Notes: generated by a model not told the origin, from the sequence alone. A stretch of DNA of 64,000 nt from Allium sativum (GCA_030737875.1 CM060923.1:37254501-37318500); one strand, 5' to 3'; shown: positions 23,113-36,050, counted from the stretch's first letter. Numbers and translations: made by a program.

Positions 23113-26100
23113 ATGAAGTCGTACTGCACTAGCACCACTATGGAATCGTTAATCGTTTCCTTTTTCAGATTGACGATGAGCCGAGATACTAGAGTTGCTG
23201 GTAGGGGAGCCAATAATGGGAATGCTGCTGAAATGAGGACGATGTTTACTGACCTCATGAGAGAGATGCTTAGAGATGTACGGAGGGCAGCTCCCAATGG
23301 TGGAAATGGTGGTGGTCCAATAGTGCAGGCACCAAGAGTCGACTTCGCCAAGCTGAATAAGGATTATACTAGCCTTGGTGGGAAGTCGTTCCACGGAACA
23401 GAGTCGGCCACAGATGTCCAGGATTGGTTGGATAGTTGCGAACGTATCATCGAGGATTTAGGTATCGAGGATGCGATGAAGAGAAAGCTAGCGTCCCGTC
23501 AGCTGCAAGGGCGAGCAATGAATTGGTGGAATGCTATAAAGGCAGCCACTCCCGAAGATCAGATTACTTGGGAGCAGTTTAAGGCTCGCTTTAGCGAGAA
23601 GTTCATTCCAGCTGCTCAGAAGTCAGTGTTGTTTAAGAAATTCTTGGAGCTCAAGCAGAACGACAGAGCTGTATCGGAGTATATTGCTGAATTCGACACT
23701 CTGTCGAAGTACGGGTTATCTCTTATTGATACTGCTGAGAAAAAGAATGAGAAATTCATAACTGGTTTGGATCAGTACTTGGGGGAAAGACTTATTAACC
23801 ACATCGATGGGTCGTTTGAGTCGATTGTAGGGAAAGCATTGAGGTCAGAAAGTCTCTACCCTAAGCCGAAGACTGAGGTTGCATCCGCAGGTGAGCCAAA
23901 GCCACAAGCAAGTGGTGAAGGCAAAGGTGGTTCCCAGAATAAGAGAAAGCAGAATCAGACTAAGGATGGCCAGAAGAAAAAGAATAAGCAAGATGTTGAG
24001 TGCTTCAGCTGTGGTAAGAAGGGCCATTATGCTAGTAATTGTCGGGCCAAGCCAGCGGATAGGAAGTGCTTCAATTGTGGCCAAATGGGACATCACAAGG
24101 ACAAGTGTCCGCAACCCCCTAAAGAAAAGCAAATGGTGAAAGCATACGCCCTTAATGCTATTCCTTCTTCGTCGAATGCCCCAGCTGCGGCGGAGAAGGG
24201 AAAGAATGTCGTCATTCAAGGTATGCATTCTGTTTATGATGTTCCTGTTAGAGTTTTGTTTGATACCGGAGCTTCCAGTTCTTTCATATCTAGTGACCTG
24301 GTAGATAGGTTGGGATTGGAGCCCGAGATTGTCGATAGACCTTTAGTAGTGATGAACCCGATTGGTGGTTCTACTAGCCTTAGCATGATTTGTCGTAATG
24401 TGGTCTTATCGAGTCATGGATGCATGTTTGTTTGTGATTGCTTTGTTTTGGGCTTTACTGGGTTTGGCATTATTTTGGGAGTAGATTGGCTCCGAAGATA
24501 CGGGGTGGTGGTAGACTGTGAGGGCTTTTTGGTGACAGCTAGAGCGGATGATGGGCGGAGGATAGTGTTTGGTGGTCTACCCAGTGAGGGGGTATTGGCT
24601 AGTTTTCTAAACTCCCTTGACATTCCACATAGTGAGTTGTCAGGTTTGCCCGTGGTTGGCCAGTATCCGGATGTTTTCGAAGAAGTGACCGGACTTCCAC
24701 CACACCGAGAGATTGAGTTCCGTATTGATTTGGTAAAAGATGCCAGACCTATAGTGATGCCACTTCGTCGTATGGCACCAAGAGAGCAGCGAGAGCTCGA
24801 GGTGCAAGTCAACGATCTTTTGAAGAAGGGATTTATCAGAAGGAGTGTTTCTGAATGGGGAGCACCAGTTGTGTTTGCTACCAAGGCGGATGGTTCCCTT
24901 CGTTTGTGTGTAGACTACCGCGAGTTGAATAAAGTGACGAGGAAGAACAAGTATCCTCTACCGCGGATAGATGATTTGTTCGATCAGTTGAGTGGCGCGA
25001 GAGTATTTTCTCAGTTGGATCTCGCGACAGGTTTTCATCAGCTTAGAGTGGAAGCTGAGAGTATAGCTAAAACGGCGTTTCGGACGCCGTCTGGATTTTA
25101 TGAGTGGTTGGTCATGCCATTCGGGCTGACCAATGCCCCAGCATATTTTGTGGATCTTATGAATAGGGTATTCAGGGATCAGTTGAATGAGTTTGTCCTT
25201 GTGTTCGTTGATGATATTTTGGTCTATTCGAGGACAGAGGAAGAACACAAGGAACATTTGAGGACAGTGATGGAGGTGTTGAGGAAACACCAATTGAAAG
25301 CAAATTTTTCTAAGTGTTACTTCTGGAGGAAGGAAGTGAGATTATTGGGCCATGTTGTTTCAGAAAATGGTATCGCCGTGGATCCTGCTAAGGTGGCTAC
25401 GGTGCAAGATTGGTCTACGCCCAAGAATGCAACAGACGTAAGAAGTTTCTTGGGATTAGCGGGATATTATCTTAAGTTTATCCAAGGCTTCTCCAAGATA
25501 GCAGCACCGTTGACTCAGTTGACAAAGAAGAATCAAGCTTTTGTTTGGAACGAAAGGTGCGAGGATGCATTCAAGAGTCTAAAAGAAAAGTTGACAAGTG
25601 CACCAGTGTTAGTCATTCCCAAGGGGAGTGAAGAGATGACGGTATATACAGATGCTTGTGGTACCGGACTAGGTGCTGTGTTGATGCAGGGTGGTAGGGT
25701 TGTAGCTTATGCAAGCAGGCAACTGAAACCGCATGAGAAGAGGTATCCTATCCATGATTTGGAATTGGCAGCGATCGTATTCGCATTGAAGATTTGGAGA
25801 CATTATCTCTTGGGAGAAAGATTCGAGCTGTTTACTGATCATAAGTCGCTGAAGTATCTTTTCTCTCAAAGGGATTTGAATCTTCGTCAGCAGAGGTGGT
25901 TAGAGTTCTTAGCTTCATATGATTTCGACATCGCATATACACCGGGAAAGGGCAATGCGGTAGCCGATGCGTTGAGTCGAAGACATGCCAGTTTAGGGGC
26001 TATGTTCCTTGAATGGAAGCAACTGGAGTATATCGCGGGGTTTGATTTCAGACCAAAGTGCGAATTGGACCCAGAAATGTTAGCAAGTTTGACGATCAGA

Positions 26101-27552
26101 CCCACTTTAATTGAGCGGATCGGCTCTAGTCAAAGGGACGATCCTAACCTATTGGAAATCATCTCCAAGTTAGAGATGGGTATCGATGAGGAGATGAGCA
26201 AGTATGGGCTTGATCAAGATGGATGGCTTAGAAAGAATGGAAAGCTCGTTGTACCCAATGTCAATGGATTGAGAGATGAAGTGCTTAGAGAATGTCATCA
26301 CTCAAAACTGACTATACACCCCGGTGGTAATAAGATGTATCGAGACATGAGACAGACTTACTACTGGGAAGGGATGAAAAGAGACGTTGGGGAGTTTATA
26401 TCCAAATGCATGAATTGCCAGCTAGTTAAAGCTGAGCAAAAGAAGCCTAGTGGGTTGTTACATCCATTAGAAATTCCCGAATGGAAATGGGAGCAAGTCT
26501 CGATGGATTTCATTGATGGTTTACCAAGGACTAGATCGGGACATGATAGCATTTGGGTGATTGTGGACCGATTAACCAAAAGTGCAAGATTTATACCAGT
26601 CAGATCGACCAGAACGGCAGCTAAGTTAGCAGAATTGTATATGAAGTGGGTAGTGAGGTTCCATGGAGTACCTAAAAGCATTGTGAGTGACCGAGACCCG
26701 TTGTTCACTAGTGGGTTTTGGAAGAGCTTACAAGAAGCTCTAGGGTCAGAGTTACATCTCAGTACCGCATATCATCCTCAGACCGACGGTCAGACGGAGA
26801 GGGTGAATCGTATTTTGGAAGATCTCTTGAGAGCATGTATATTGGATTTTGGTGGATCATGGGATGACCATTTGCATCTAGTAGAGTTTGCATATAATAA
26901 TAGCTACCAATCCAGTATCGGTATGGCTCCGTTTGAAGCTTTGTACGGAAGACCATGCAACTCACCATCATGTTGGATAGAGACTGGCGAGAAGTTTATG
27001 CTTGGACCAGATGTGGTGAGGGAAACTTCAGATAAAATCAAGACCATTCAACAACGAATGAAGGCTGCCCAAGATAGGCAGAAGAGTTATGCCGATAAGA
27101 GGAGAAGAGACTTAAAATTCTCCGTTGGCGACTTGGTGTTTGTCAAGATTTCTCCATTGAAGAGCGTAATACGATTTGGCAGGAGAGGAAAGTTGGCACC
27201 AAGATTCGTTGGCCCATTCCCTGTTCTTGAACTAGTCGGGAATTTGGCATATAGAATTGACTTACCAGACAAGATGGCGGGAGTTCACAACGTATTTCAT
27301 GTTTCCCAGTTAAGGAAGTTTGTGCACGACCCTAATGTGGCTATTTCACCTGATCAGTTCGACGATATTGAGGTTGAACCTGAGGCGGTTGGGAACCGTA
27401 GGCCTATGCGTATCGTTGGGAACGATACGAAGCAACTTCGAAGGAAGGCGGTGAAATTAGTCAAAGTCCAGTGGGGTGAGGATGAGAAAGACTGTACTTG
27501 GGAAACAGAGGAGGACATAAGGAAGAAGTATCCAGAACTCTTTGCCTGGTAA
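23113..27552 (+). CDS. gag-pol: Gag-Pol polyprotein of element E with C-terminal chromodomain
   Basis: A single frame without stops encodes capsid, nucleocapsid, protease, reverse transcriptase, RNase H, integrase and chromodomain. The likelier start is ATG 23176 (residue 22), eight bases after a splice-acceptor-like TTTTTCAG, giving about 1458 residues. Landmarks: zinc knuckles from C297 and C319; protease DTGASSS from D384; reverse transcriptase FVDD with D700 and D701; RNase H D847, D909 and D952; integrase zinc site H1063, H1069, C1099, C1102; integrase core D1132, D1193, E1229 with exact DD35E spacing; chromodomain about 1435-1479 ([19 protein letters not shown]), which in this group directs integration to heterochromatin. 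All catalytic residues checked are intact. Gag and Pol in one frame is normal for chromoviruses. Confidence 0.96.
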   Translation: MKSYCTSTTMESLIVSFFRLTMSRDTRVAGRGANNGNAAEMRTMFTDLMREMLRDVRRAAPNGGNGGGPIVQAPRVDFAKLNKDYTSLGGKSFHGTESATDVQDWLDSCERIIEDLGIEDAMKRKLASRQLQGRAMNWWNAIKAATPEDQITWEQFKARFSEKFIPAAQKSVLFKKFLELKQNDRAVSEYIAEFDTLSKYGLSLIDTAEKKNEKFITGLDQYLGERLINHIDGSFESIVGKALRSESLYPKPKTEVASAGEPKPQASGEGKGGSQNKRKQNQTKDGQKKKNKQDVECFSCGKKGHYASNCRAKPADRKCFNCGQMGHHKDKCPQPPKEKQMVKAYALNAIPSSSNAPAAAEKGKNVVIQGMHSVYDVPVRVLFDTGASSSFISSDLVDRLGLEPEIVDRPLVVMNPIGGSTSLSMICRNVVLSSHGCMFVCDCFVLGFTGFGIILGVDWLRRYGVVVDCEGFLVTARADDGRRIVFGGLPSEGVLASFLNSLDIPHSELSGLPVVGQYPDVFEEVTGLPPHREIEFRIDLVKDARPIVMPLRRMAPREQRELEVQVNDLLKKGFIRRSVSEWGAPVVFATKADGSLRLCVDYRELNKVTRKNKYPLPRIDDLFDQLSGARVFSQLDLATGFHQLRVEAESIAKTAFRTPSGFYEWLVMPFGLTNAPAYFVDLMNRVFRDQLNEFVLVFVDDILVYSRTEEEHKEHLRTVMEVLRKHQLKANFSKCYFWRKEVRLLGHVVSENGIAVDPAKVATVQDWSTPKNATDVRSFLGLAGYYLKFIQGFSKIAAPLTQLTKKNQAFVWNERCEDAFKSLKEKLTSAPVLVIPKGSEEMTVYTDACGTGLGAVLMQGGRVVAYASRQLKPHEKRYPIHDLELAAIVFALKIWRHYLLGERFELFTDHKSLKYLFSQRDLNLRQQRWLEFLASYDFDIAYTPGKGNAVADALSRRHASLGAMFLEWKQLEYIAGFDFRPKCELDPEMLASLTIRPTLIERIGSSQRDDPNLLEIISKLEMGIDEEMSKYGLDQDGWLRKNGKLVVPNVNGLRDEVLRECHHSKLTIHPGGNKMYRDMRQTYYWEGMKRDVGEFISKCMNCQLVKAEQKKPSGLLHPLEIPEWKWEQVSMDFIDGLPRTRSGHDSIWVIVDRLTKSARFIPVRSTRTAAKLAELYMKWVVRFHGVPKSIVSDRDPLFTSGFWKSLQEALGSELHLSTAYHPQTDGQTERVNRILEDLLRACILDFGGSWDDHLHLVEFAYNNSYQSSIGMAPFEALYGRPCNSPSCWIETGEKFMLGPDVVRETSDKIKTIQQRMKAAQDRQKSYADKRRRDLKFSVGDLVFVKISPLKSVIRFGRRGKLAPRFVGPFPVLELVGNLAYRIDLPDKMAGVHNVFHVSQLRKFVHDPNVAISPDQFDDIEVEPEAVGNRRPMRIVGNDTKQLRRKAVKLVKVQWGEDEKDCTWETEEDIRKKYPELFAW

Positions 27553-27708
27553 GATTTAATTAGCGATTTAGTTTTCCGCATGCTAGGTTATGTTTGTTTT
27601 GCTTGTTTTGCATGTTTGGTTGCTGTGAATGATTGTTAGGCATGCGGGATTCATTGTTTGTTTCTTTGTTAAGGAATTTCGGGGGCGAAATTTCTTAAGG
27701 GGGGAGAA
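27553..27708 (+). other. 3' untranslated region and polypurine tract of E
   Basis: A short spacer follows the stop codon. It contains TTTCGGGGGCGAAATTTC, a dyad also seen as TTTCGGGGACGAAAT in A1 and D, then the polypurine tract AAGGGGGGAGAA (27697-27708). Confidence 0.85.
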
Positions 27709-30228
27709 TGTAACGACCTGCATTCTACGCATCGGAAGATCGTAGAATATTTATTTCTTTTTCTTAGTAAGTCGTATGGTCGTGTACTTTTGGGAAACGA
27801 CTAGTAGGGTCATTTCCCATGTTCATGATTTTTGTCGATTTTTAAATGACCGTTTTGCCCCTAGTTGAACTTGTTTTGACCATAAATTTTGACTGGAAAG
27901 GAATTTCGACCTGAAACCACTTCCATTGGATCCGGATGATGGTTTACAATTCCGTAGAGTGGTCATATTAGCCAAACGGACTCACCGTTTGGGAGATATG
28001 GCTGAAACAAGTTTCAGATGGTGAAAAACAGCTTAATTGGGCTTAACCGGGTGATTAACAGCTAGGCCCAAAGGGGAATTTCGGGATCAGGAGTTTAAAA
28101 GGGCCGTTAGGGTTTGGAGAATACCTTTTTCTCATTTTTCAGCCGTCACTATTCATTCCTCTTAACCTAGCCATGGCCTCCACCCTCTAAATCTCTTCAA
28201 AACACCTCTTAATCACTTTCTAATTGAAGATTAGGCTTAGCAAACATCAAATCAAGGAGTATTAGCACGAGAACCGAGGTAGAGCTGCTGTGTAAGATTG
28301 GGAACAGCGCCAAATCAGAGAATATTTCAGTTTTGGGGTTTTAGTGGTGGCAAAGGTGAGTGATTAGCTTGCTTTTACACTAATTACGGTTAATTATGGG
28401 TAATTAGTGAAGATTAGCGAATTTATACATTAATAAATTCTGGAAAAATTCCTAAAATTCTATAATGATGTTTTATGGCTCTGATAAAAATTTGGGCTAA
28501 TTTGGATAAGTTTTGCTAATTGTATGCATAATCACGGTTAAGAAGGATTAAGGGGAAAACATGGGTTTTTGGGTATGTTTGATCTAAAGTATTTCATGTA
28601 AATGATGTTTTAATGTTTGTGATTGATTCTATATGTTGTTACTGCTGTTTGGAATGTTTTGTAATGTCATAGGAAGTTTATAATGGTTGAAAACGCCGTC
28701 GTTCGGCGAAAATAGCTTGCTGGAAAAAGTTGCAGATTTTCAGAACCGGTTAGGAAGAACACCCGATCCGAACCGGATAGGAGGAGGAGATCCGATCCGA
28801 ACCGGATAGGAGGAGGAGATCCGATCCGAACCGGATAGGAGGAGTAGATCCGATCTGAACCGAATAGAAGGAGGAGATCCGAACCGAACCGGATAGGAGG
28901 AGACACCCGAACCGAACCGGATAGGAGGAGACACCCGAACCGAATCGGATAGGAGGAGGAGATCCGATCCGAACCGAATAGAAGGAGGAGATCCGAACCG
29001 AACCGGATAGGAGGAGACACCCGAACCGAACCGGATAGGAGGAGGAGATCCGACCCGAACTGGATAGAGGAGGAGACCCGAACCGAACCGGATAGGAGGA
29101 GGATGCCCGAACCGAATAGGAGGAAGAGACCCGAACCGAACCGAAGAAGACCATAACCCGAGATGCAAAGGTAGTCCAAATGGGAAGTTTGTACCAAGGA
29201 TTCAGATGGGAATCAACGAGTTAACTTCATGATTGGGCTTTGCTGCGGGACGTGTGCTAAGGGGCTGTCGATATTTGTAACTTTGGATCACTATGTATAG
29301 GGGGTACGTGAACGGATTCAGGGCCACAGTGGTCTAGGTACGACTAAAAGAGCTATAGACCAATGAAGTGGGGTCATTTGTAAAGGTTTAGTCATGACTC
29401 CATGGGGTAAGCTTGGTGGTAGCAGTAGTTGTACAAGCCAAACTCCGTCACTACTTCGATGGGTCTAGTGGTTGAAAGCGGTATACATCGTATGCTTTAT
29501 GCACTGAGTGAGAGATGTGAGGATGGTTGCCATGATTGAATTGTTTGCTATCCCTATGACATGCACACCCCCACCCCCGTATTTCTTTACACCATATGTT
29601 GATGGCACCTTAGAGTATTGTACAGTATGTAGTGCTAACTCTTTGGTTGCAGGTCCAGGTTCAGGTTCAGGTATGGTTTAGTATACCTGTTATTGTTCTG
29701 TTTAGCTGCTTATCGCTCATACCAGACTTTTTGTCTGACCCAGAGTTTTATGTCTCTTCTTATTACTCTGGGTGCTCACACGAGTAGACTAGAGACAGGT
29801 TAGCTGGTGATGCACGGGTAGATGATCCGGAGACGAGCAGGAGGCTTCCACGTAATATATATATATATATAGTATTCTCCCTGTGTTGTCGAAGATCACT
29901 GCTTGGGCATTGGTGGTGCATCTTCCACTTTAGCTTTCTTTTGTTTAGAGACAGTAGATTTTGAAAAGTTGTAATAAGCTGTATTTGGATTTCTACTGCT
30001 CTGATGTTGACATTTATTATTAGTTATCAGCTTATGCACTGTCTCACCTGTTTTATGTCAAGTATGTTATTATTATATTTTATTCCATGCGCTGTGAGAC
30101 ATTCTACAGGTTCCTTGATTAGTTCATTCTCTTCTTTCTTTTCTTATGACGGCCGTTCCGTGCCAGTTGGACATGTGTACAGCGCACACTTGGAGGAAGT
30201 GTCGGTTGGTGCGGGGCGGGCCGTCACA
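27709..30228 (+). mobile_element. 3' LTR of element E (2520 bp)
   Basis: It begins TGTAACGACC and ends GGCCGTCACA. Compared with the 5' LTR it has a 5-base deletion in the minisatellite (near 29117), an extra GGTTCA near 29656 and about eleven substitutions. The flanking CAATG completes the target duplication. Confidence 0.96.
28741..29150 (+). repeat. GA-rich minisatellite in E 3' LTR
   Basis: Copy of the array at 21491-21900, with one 5-base contraction and a C-to-T change in one unit. Confidence 0.92.
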
Positions 30229-30233
30229 CAATG

Positions 30234-30720
30234 TTTGATAAATAACAATCCATGTGCGAAACGCGTGCCATTACGCCCGAACCAACAATTCGAACATTGT
30301 TAAAAGACAAAAAAAATTGAATGATATTTTGTGATCATTATTTTTGAATTTATTTACATTGCTTATTATTTTTTCTTAAAGTGACAGTTTATTGATCATG
30401 CGCAACATTAGTACAAGTTATTTTTTCTTACATAAGTAAAATACATAACGTATGAGGGATAAAAATCCATGCGCGAAGCGCGTTTCACGACCACGCGCGA
30501 AGCATGAGCCATTACCACGCTCGAAGCAGGTGCCGTGAAGCTCGTATATCATAATTGGATAAAAAATATTTTTTACCATTTTTATTGATACACTAATAAT
30601 ATTCATATTAAATTATGGTTCTTTAATATAAATTTTAATATTATTTGATCAAATTCAGTCAGATAGTTATATTATGTATTATGTAATCAATATAAATATA
30701 AACATAAGGACCTGAATTTG
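30234..30720. repeat. Diverged short repeats flanking E
   Basis: 30340-30455 resembles 20345-20456 (GTGACARTTTATTGATCATG, ATTAGTACAA), so E landed in one copy of an old tandem duplication of about 230 bp. Within it, CCATGCGCGAAGCGCGT-like motifs recur at about 30250, 30471, 30493 and 30517. GC-rich CGCGAAGCGCG palindromes in AT-rich DNA recall plant Helitron 3' ends, but no CTRR terminus or 5' TC end could be fixed. Confidence 0.5.
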
Positions 30721-32528
30721 TGACAACCTAGAAATTCTGAACCAATTAAATTTTTTTATTTTCAATTGATTTAATGGATTTTAAGGATTTAAAATGATTT
30801 ATTTTGATAATTAACGATTTAAAATTTATTTGAATCGAAGTTAAAACGTATATATTTATATTAATTATAAAAGAGCCTGAAATGGCGTGGTAGTTTGAAA
30901 ATTTGATTTTAAACTTTGAACGAATATACAGAATTTAATATAAATCATAATTTGATGAAACAAGAAACATTGGAATATTTTGAGCTGTAATTTTCTAACG
31001 AATGTAAGGAACTGAGATTTCACTTTATAAATTGAAAGCTATGTCTAGTTTAAAATTTAAAATAGTCGCTACGAAATTTTATATATTTGTAAATAATATA
31101 TAACCCTTAAAAATAGCCATTTTCCAAACGACCTCCGTTCTCGACAACACCACTGTTGTTGGATCTGAAATGTCAAATTATTGTTAAATTTAAATTTTCA
31201 TAATTATTGACAAATTCGACGAAATTAGTTTTGTTAGGACCGCATCGTCAAAACATAGTTAGATTAATTTTTCTTTAATTTTTGGAGTCAGCATGTGGCC
31301 CCGGTAAATTAAAATGTACGTTTAAATTCAATATATATTGATTTATATTTTAATTTTGATAAAAACTGATCAAAACAGTCGAATGGGCTTACGAAACATA
31401 TTTTATTATGTCCGGAATGAGGGGTAATTAGTTAGGAAAGACAGTCGTTGGGTTTGATTTGGAGTTCATATCAAAAAACATGTATTTTTGGAAATAAAAT
31501 AATTATTAAAAAATATATATATTCTATTTTTGACTGATCAAAAGCCCTACCTTCCTTCTACTGATGTTCAATGCGGGTTAGAGCCACGATTTCATTTTGA
31601 ACAACGGAAATCGTTCAGTTCTTTCCGCCCATTTTTCTTCAAATCCACAAAATGATTTCAGGAAATTTCCAAAGTGAAAAATGTTGAGATTCTTCTCCTC
31701 TTTCAATCTATACGGGTTTCGATATTTTTCATGAACCTGTTAGAGAGATTTTCAAGCTTAAAGAAGCCAACTTTGGAGCAGATTTCGAGTGGAGCAGGGG
31801 CATCGCGAGTGGCGGCGGTCGGTACGCTTGGTGTCGTCGTGGAGGAGAGTGGCGTGGCACTTTTAGATCTGGATCCAGTGGAGCATGTTGTTGTCAGGCA
31901 AATTTCTAAAGTCGACGGGTCATATTGGAGAACGACGGGGAAGGATTAGTGAGAGGGTAACGCTTTTTTTAAAATGCTATCAGGCTTTATAATTTATATA
32001 ATTATTTAACTAATGACTATTTTAATTATCTAATGTATAAAACACCATATCTCTTTCATACTAGGATGGAAATGGACGATTTTAGATCCCCTGGAATCGT
32101 GATGAAGAGAGCTTCACGATGGACCAGGCCAGAAAGGAAAAAGGAGCAAATGATAATTTAAGGAAAATTCAAACGATATTAAATTGTCAAATAAAGATTG
32201 ACGGAGTGGAAATCAATGTGAGAACTCTTTCTCACTAAACTATTTTTGTTATGTAATTATATCATAGGCTGTAAAAGGGACTTAATAGCTCTTGTCATTA
32301 CTTTTTGCAAACCATGATTGATTGTTTGTATGGATTGTGATTGGGACTGTCGTTGATTGATATTGTTGTATATAAAATTATTTATATGAAATGTATATAA
32401 AATTATCATGAAAAGAAATTGGAATAAATATTCATTTACAAGTCGGACGGCATCTTTGTGTATAAATATTTAACTGATATTGATTGGGATGATAAATTTT
32501 ACACATCGCCCAAATGCACAAATAATGT
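30721..32528 (+). mobile_element. B-type LTR, left part, interrupted by element C
   Basis: It begins TGACAACCTAGAAATTCTG and is collinear with the reverse complement of 16767 down to about 14150, sharing AAATGGCGTGGTAGTTTGAAAA-like sequence, the NGTCGTTGG block and TAAATTTTACACAT. It is shorter over the same span (1.8 versus 2.6 kb). Homology stops near 32528, where element C begins. The 91-codon frame at 31674-31949 lies in LTR sequence, lacks recognisable domains and is not called. Confidence 0.75.
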
Positions 32529-32616
32529 TGTTCATCAAAGAGTTTTACATACTTTGATGGATCGGGTAGGAAAAACAGTATGGGTTGGCAGCAAACACAT
32601 ATAGAATGGATCGGTG
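32529..32616 (+). mobile_element. 5' LTR of C, first part
   Basis: It begins TGTTCATCAAAG where B-LTR homology stops; the start could also be 32526. It ends at the ATCGG target duplication (32612-32616) of solo LTR S1. The LTR's inverted ends would be TGTT and AACA. Confidence 0.65.
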
Positions 32617-33839
32617 GAACACCCCACCTCCGTTAAGGTCACTCACAAAGGGAATGCCTTAATTCGGTGGAGCATTTTAGGTAAAAGATGCAGATAAATT
32701 ACAAGATAGACAAATAAAGCAGCGGAAAATAAAGTCATTTTATAAACAATGTGGTTCAGTCAAGCTTTTACAATAGTTGTCTCAATCATACTTAAAAGTA
32801 ATACATAGAACTTCTGTCTTGATTTAAAAACTTCCAAATATAAAAGAAGCATAAAACTAACAATGATATTCCCTAATAAAGCACGAACCAGCCATAGCAG
32901 TGGAAGAGAGAGTCCAGAGCAATACATCGACTATCTTCGAACTTGGAAAGAAAACTGATCTAAGTGGTAACATTTCCTCCTTGTGAACGGGGGGGGGGGG
33001 GGGGGGGACGGAAGAAAAGACGCGAAACAAAACTAGGTCTGACATAAGTCTGGTAAGTCCAGTGACTTTCAACATATAAACAGGCAAAAGCATCATGACA
33101 TGAATAAAATGAATATAAGACATTACCATGAGAACAAGGATAACATACGATTAGTATAGATATGATAAGGCAAGATAAACTGAATGCGCTTCTACTCTTT
33201 CTCTGTTTCGCTACTACCTTGTTATTCTGATTTTTATATCTCTGCACCACCTAACTAATGTCCCAACTAGTAATATGTATAAAAGGATAATATGATAACG
33301 TGATCCCAATCCCCGGAATTCTGGTAGCCTTCAGGTGTACATCTATTATGAGGATTCCACCTCAATCAACCTAATTGCCATGAATGTGTTAGATGTACCC
33401 TTGCTACCCTATCGATCAACTCCCTACTTGTATTAATTTCTCTTATGTCTGTGTCAATCAACCCTCTCTTGGGTGTAGATACCCTGTGCTAGTCCCACCA
33501 TAAGGTGTATCAGTACATATGATAGCAACCGGACACGATTCAAGATGCACAGTGTATAACTACTAGTACCCAGTGCCTGCTATTTCACACTCCGGAGTAC
33601 GTGCATGCCCGTAATCTGTCGGAACCTACACTGACGTACCCCCTGCCGCTATTTTGACTGCTTATAATCAGCCCAGTAATCATGCCCCACCCTGCCTAGT
33701 TCGGGGTACCATGATACATCTATGTGGGTTACTGCTGAAATGGGTCCCCGTTACTAGGGTTTCCTGCTGGTTAAGTTTGTGGGCCTATATATACAAATAT
33801 TACCCACCTACATGAGATGTACTTAACTCTCCCACTGAT

Positions 33840-34550
33840 TCAAGCATGTTTATTTAATGGTTAAGTTTTGTGGGCCTATATTTACTAGTATTACCCACCA
33901 ATCCGATATGTACTTAACCCTCCTACACATTATGTCATATTGGTTAAATGTTGTCCTTTCATGTTAACTTAACCCACCCATTCATCATGTCATATTGGTT
34001 AAGTGTTTCTTATTAACTTAACCCTCCTCACTTATCGTGTTGGATTAGTTAAGTGTTTCTTGTCAACTTAACCCCACATGTTCATCATGTTGTATTGGTT
34101 AAGTGTCATCAATCAATTCAAGTTAACTTAACCCACCTACTTGTCATGCTACTTTGGTTAAGTGTTGCCTTCTTGTGTTAACTTAACCCTACCACAAATC
34201 AAGTTATATTGGTTAAGTGTTGCCCTCTTGTGTTAACTTAACCCTTCCCATTCATCGTGTCATGTTGGTTAAGTGTTTCTTATTAACTTAACCCTCCTCG
34301 CTTATCATGTTGGATTGGTTAAGTGTTGCCCTGTTGTTTTAACTTAACCTTACCACAAATCAGGTTATATTAGTTAAGTTTTCGTTATTAACTTAACTAT
34401 ACCCATTTATCATGCTATACTTGTTAAGTGTTTCCTATTAACTTAACCATAGCCATTCATCTTGTTATATTGGTTAAGTGTTTCTTGTTAACTTAACCCT
34501 ACCCATTTATCGTGCTATACTGGTTAATTGTTTCCTCTTAACCCTAGTCA
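33840..34550. repeat. GGTTAAGT...ACTTAACC tandem hairpin array in S1
   Basis: About a dozen units of roughly 50-57 bases repeat. Each carries GGTTAAGT followed 10-25 bases later by ACTTAACC, so each can fold as a short hairpin. Examples start near 33993, 34045, 34208, 34263 and 34473. Shorter versions lie in S2 (52690-52880) and D (59210-59345). Confidence 0.85.
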
Positions 34551-34610
34551 TTTCTTAGCATGTCTTGTTCATTAGCATTAATTTATTTATTAATGCACCA
34601 ACCTCTCACA

Positions 34611-34795
34611 TTAATATGTGTTGTTGCGGTTACTGGATGTGTCGGGCGGTTCCGTGCAGTTTTACACCACAACTCAATCTAACCTCGGGTTTTTCTTGGG
34701 CATGATGCACTAACCTCTCACATTAGATAGGTATTGTTGTGGTTACTGGATGTGTCGGGAAGTTCTGAGCAGTTTAACACCAGAACTCAATCTAA
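34611..34795 (-). repeat. Paired hairpins in S1
   Basis: Units 34611-34682 and 34723-34795 have the 71-73-nt hairpin architecture seen in all A-family LTRs. Unit 34723-34795 pairs TTAGAT with ATCTAA; unit 34611-34682 pairs GTTGTGG with CCGCAAC through one G-U wobble. Confidence 0.65.
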
Positions 34796-36050
34796 CCTCG
34801 GGTTAGGCATGTTCATCTTTATTTTACACATTTACCATATATACCCAAATCTAGATTTTACATGCTAATTACCAAATTCACCAAAACTAGTCATGTTCCA
34901 ATTCCCAAGTTATGCCCAACAAATTTCCAATTTCAAGTTATTAATCAAAATTGGCTATACCCAATCTTCCCTGAATTTACAATAATAGTCATGCTCAAAA
35001 ATCACAATATACACTATGCTTGGCGTTCCAACTAACTGTTATGCCCAATCTAGATTTAATATTGTATTTTACAGCTTATGCCCAAAACTAGATTTTTCAC
35101 GCTAAATTACATACTCTGTCGTTCATGCCAATTCTAGGTTCAATATGTCAAATTAAATATTCCATAATTCATGTCAAATGACCCCAAATTGCATTTTAAC
35201 AGTCTTGTCATAATACAAGTTCCAAATTATGCCAAATAATGTAAATTTTATGTTATACCCAATTACCCCCGCATTCATAATGTACGTATTTTGAGATTCA
35301 ACTCAAGATTCATAAAATAAGCGGAGAATTAATATGGAACATAAGAGGCACAAGAATAGGCATATAACGATAAGAACTATTGGTCTAATAAATTTGATAT
35401 GCCAAATTGACAAATTTTGCATTGAATACATTGCAGGCATATAGATATCATATGAATAACATCGTGAACCATCACATACATATAGGTTTGACAAGAGTTA
35501 TATCATGAACTTAAACAGGATTACGATTCCGATAAACAACAAGGATAGATATGACTGGACCAATTCCATAGTCAACAATGGTTCCCAAAGGCATATACAA
35601 CAAGTACGGATTCAATTGAAAGGATTACTTACATCAGACATAAATCTAATGGATTAGATTTGAGTAACATCGCAGACATAAATCTAATAGATAAGATTTG
35701 ATAAATCTGAAAGGATTATCTCATAATCAAGTATAGCTTAGATCCATATTATTACATGCCAAGAATTTCAATTAAAAATTCACATTTGAAAGTAACTTGA
35801 ACTTACAAAAGGAGAATGATTCTTGTATTTCTGGAATCTGTTTTCTGAAACTGAATAGCTCTCCCTTGAAGTAGACTATCGATTCTCTAATTTAGATTTG
35901 ATTTGATTCGATTCGGTTCATAGCTTCTAATTTGCTTTCTAATTTGCTTTCTAATTGGAGAAGAGTGGCGGCTACTCTAGTTTGACCATGGACAACATGG
36001 CGACTCTTGGAATGAATTTTTGTGTGATTTAGGGTTGAGGGCATCAGTTG

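Larger units (their letters stand above)
20457..30228 (+). mobile_element. Element E: complete, young Ty3/gypsy chromovirus
   Basis: A full-length LTR retrotransposon of 9772 bp. It has a 5' LTR (20457-22975), primer site (22978-22990), one gag-pol frame (to 27552), polypurine tract (27697-27708) and 3' LTR (27709-30228). The 5-bp target duplication CAATG is present at 20452-20456 and 30229-30233. By eye I count about 11 substitutions and two small indels (5 and 6 bases) between the LTRs, so insertion was recent. The C-terminal chromodomain and long LTRs place it among chromoviruses, most like the Tekay/Del lineage. All parts needed for autonomous transposition appear to be present. Confidence 0.96.

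Noticed and set aside
31674..31949. 91-codon frame as a host gene
   Set aside because: It lies inside a B-type LTR, is not conserved in the other copy and has no recognisable domain.
33840..34550. CRISPR-like regularly spaced repeats
   Set aside because: Units are diverged throughout, spacers are not unique, and the array lies in a plant LTR.
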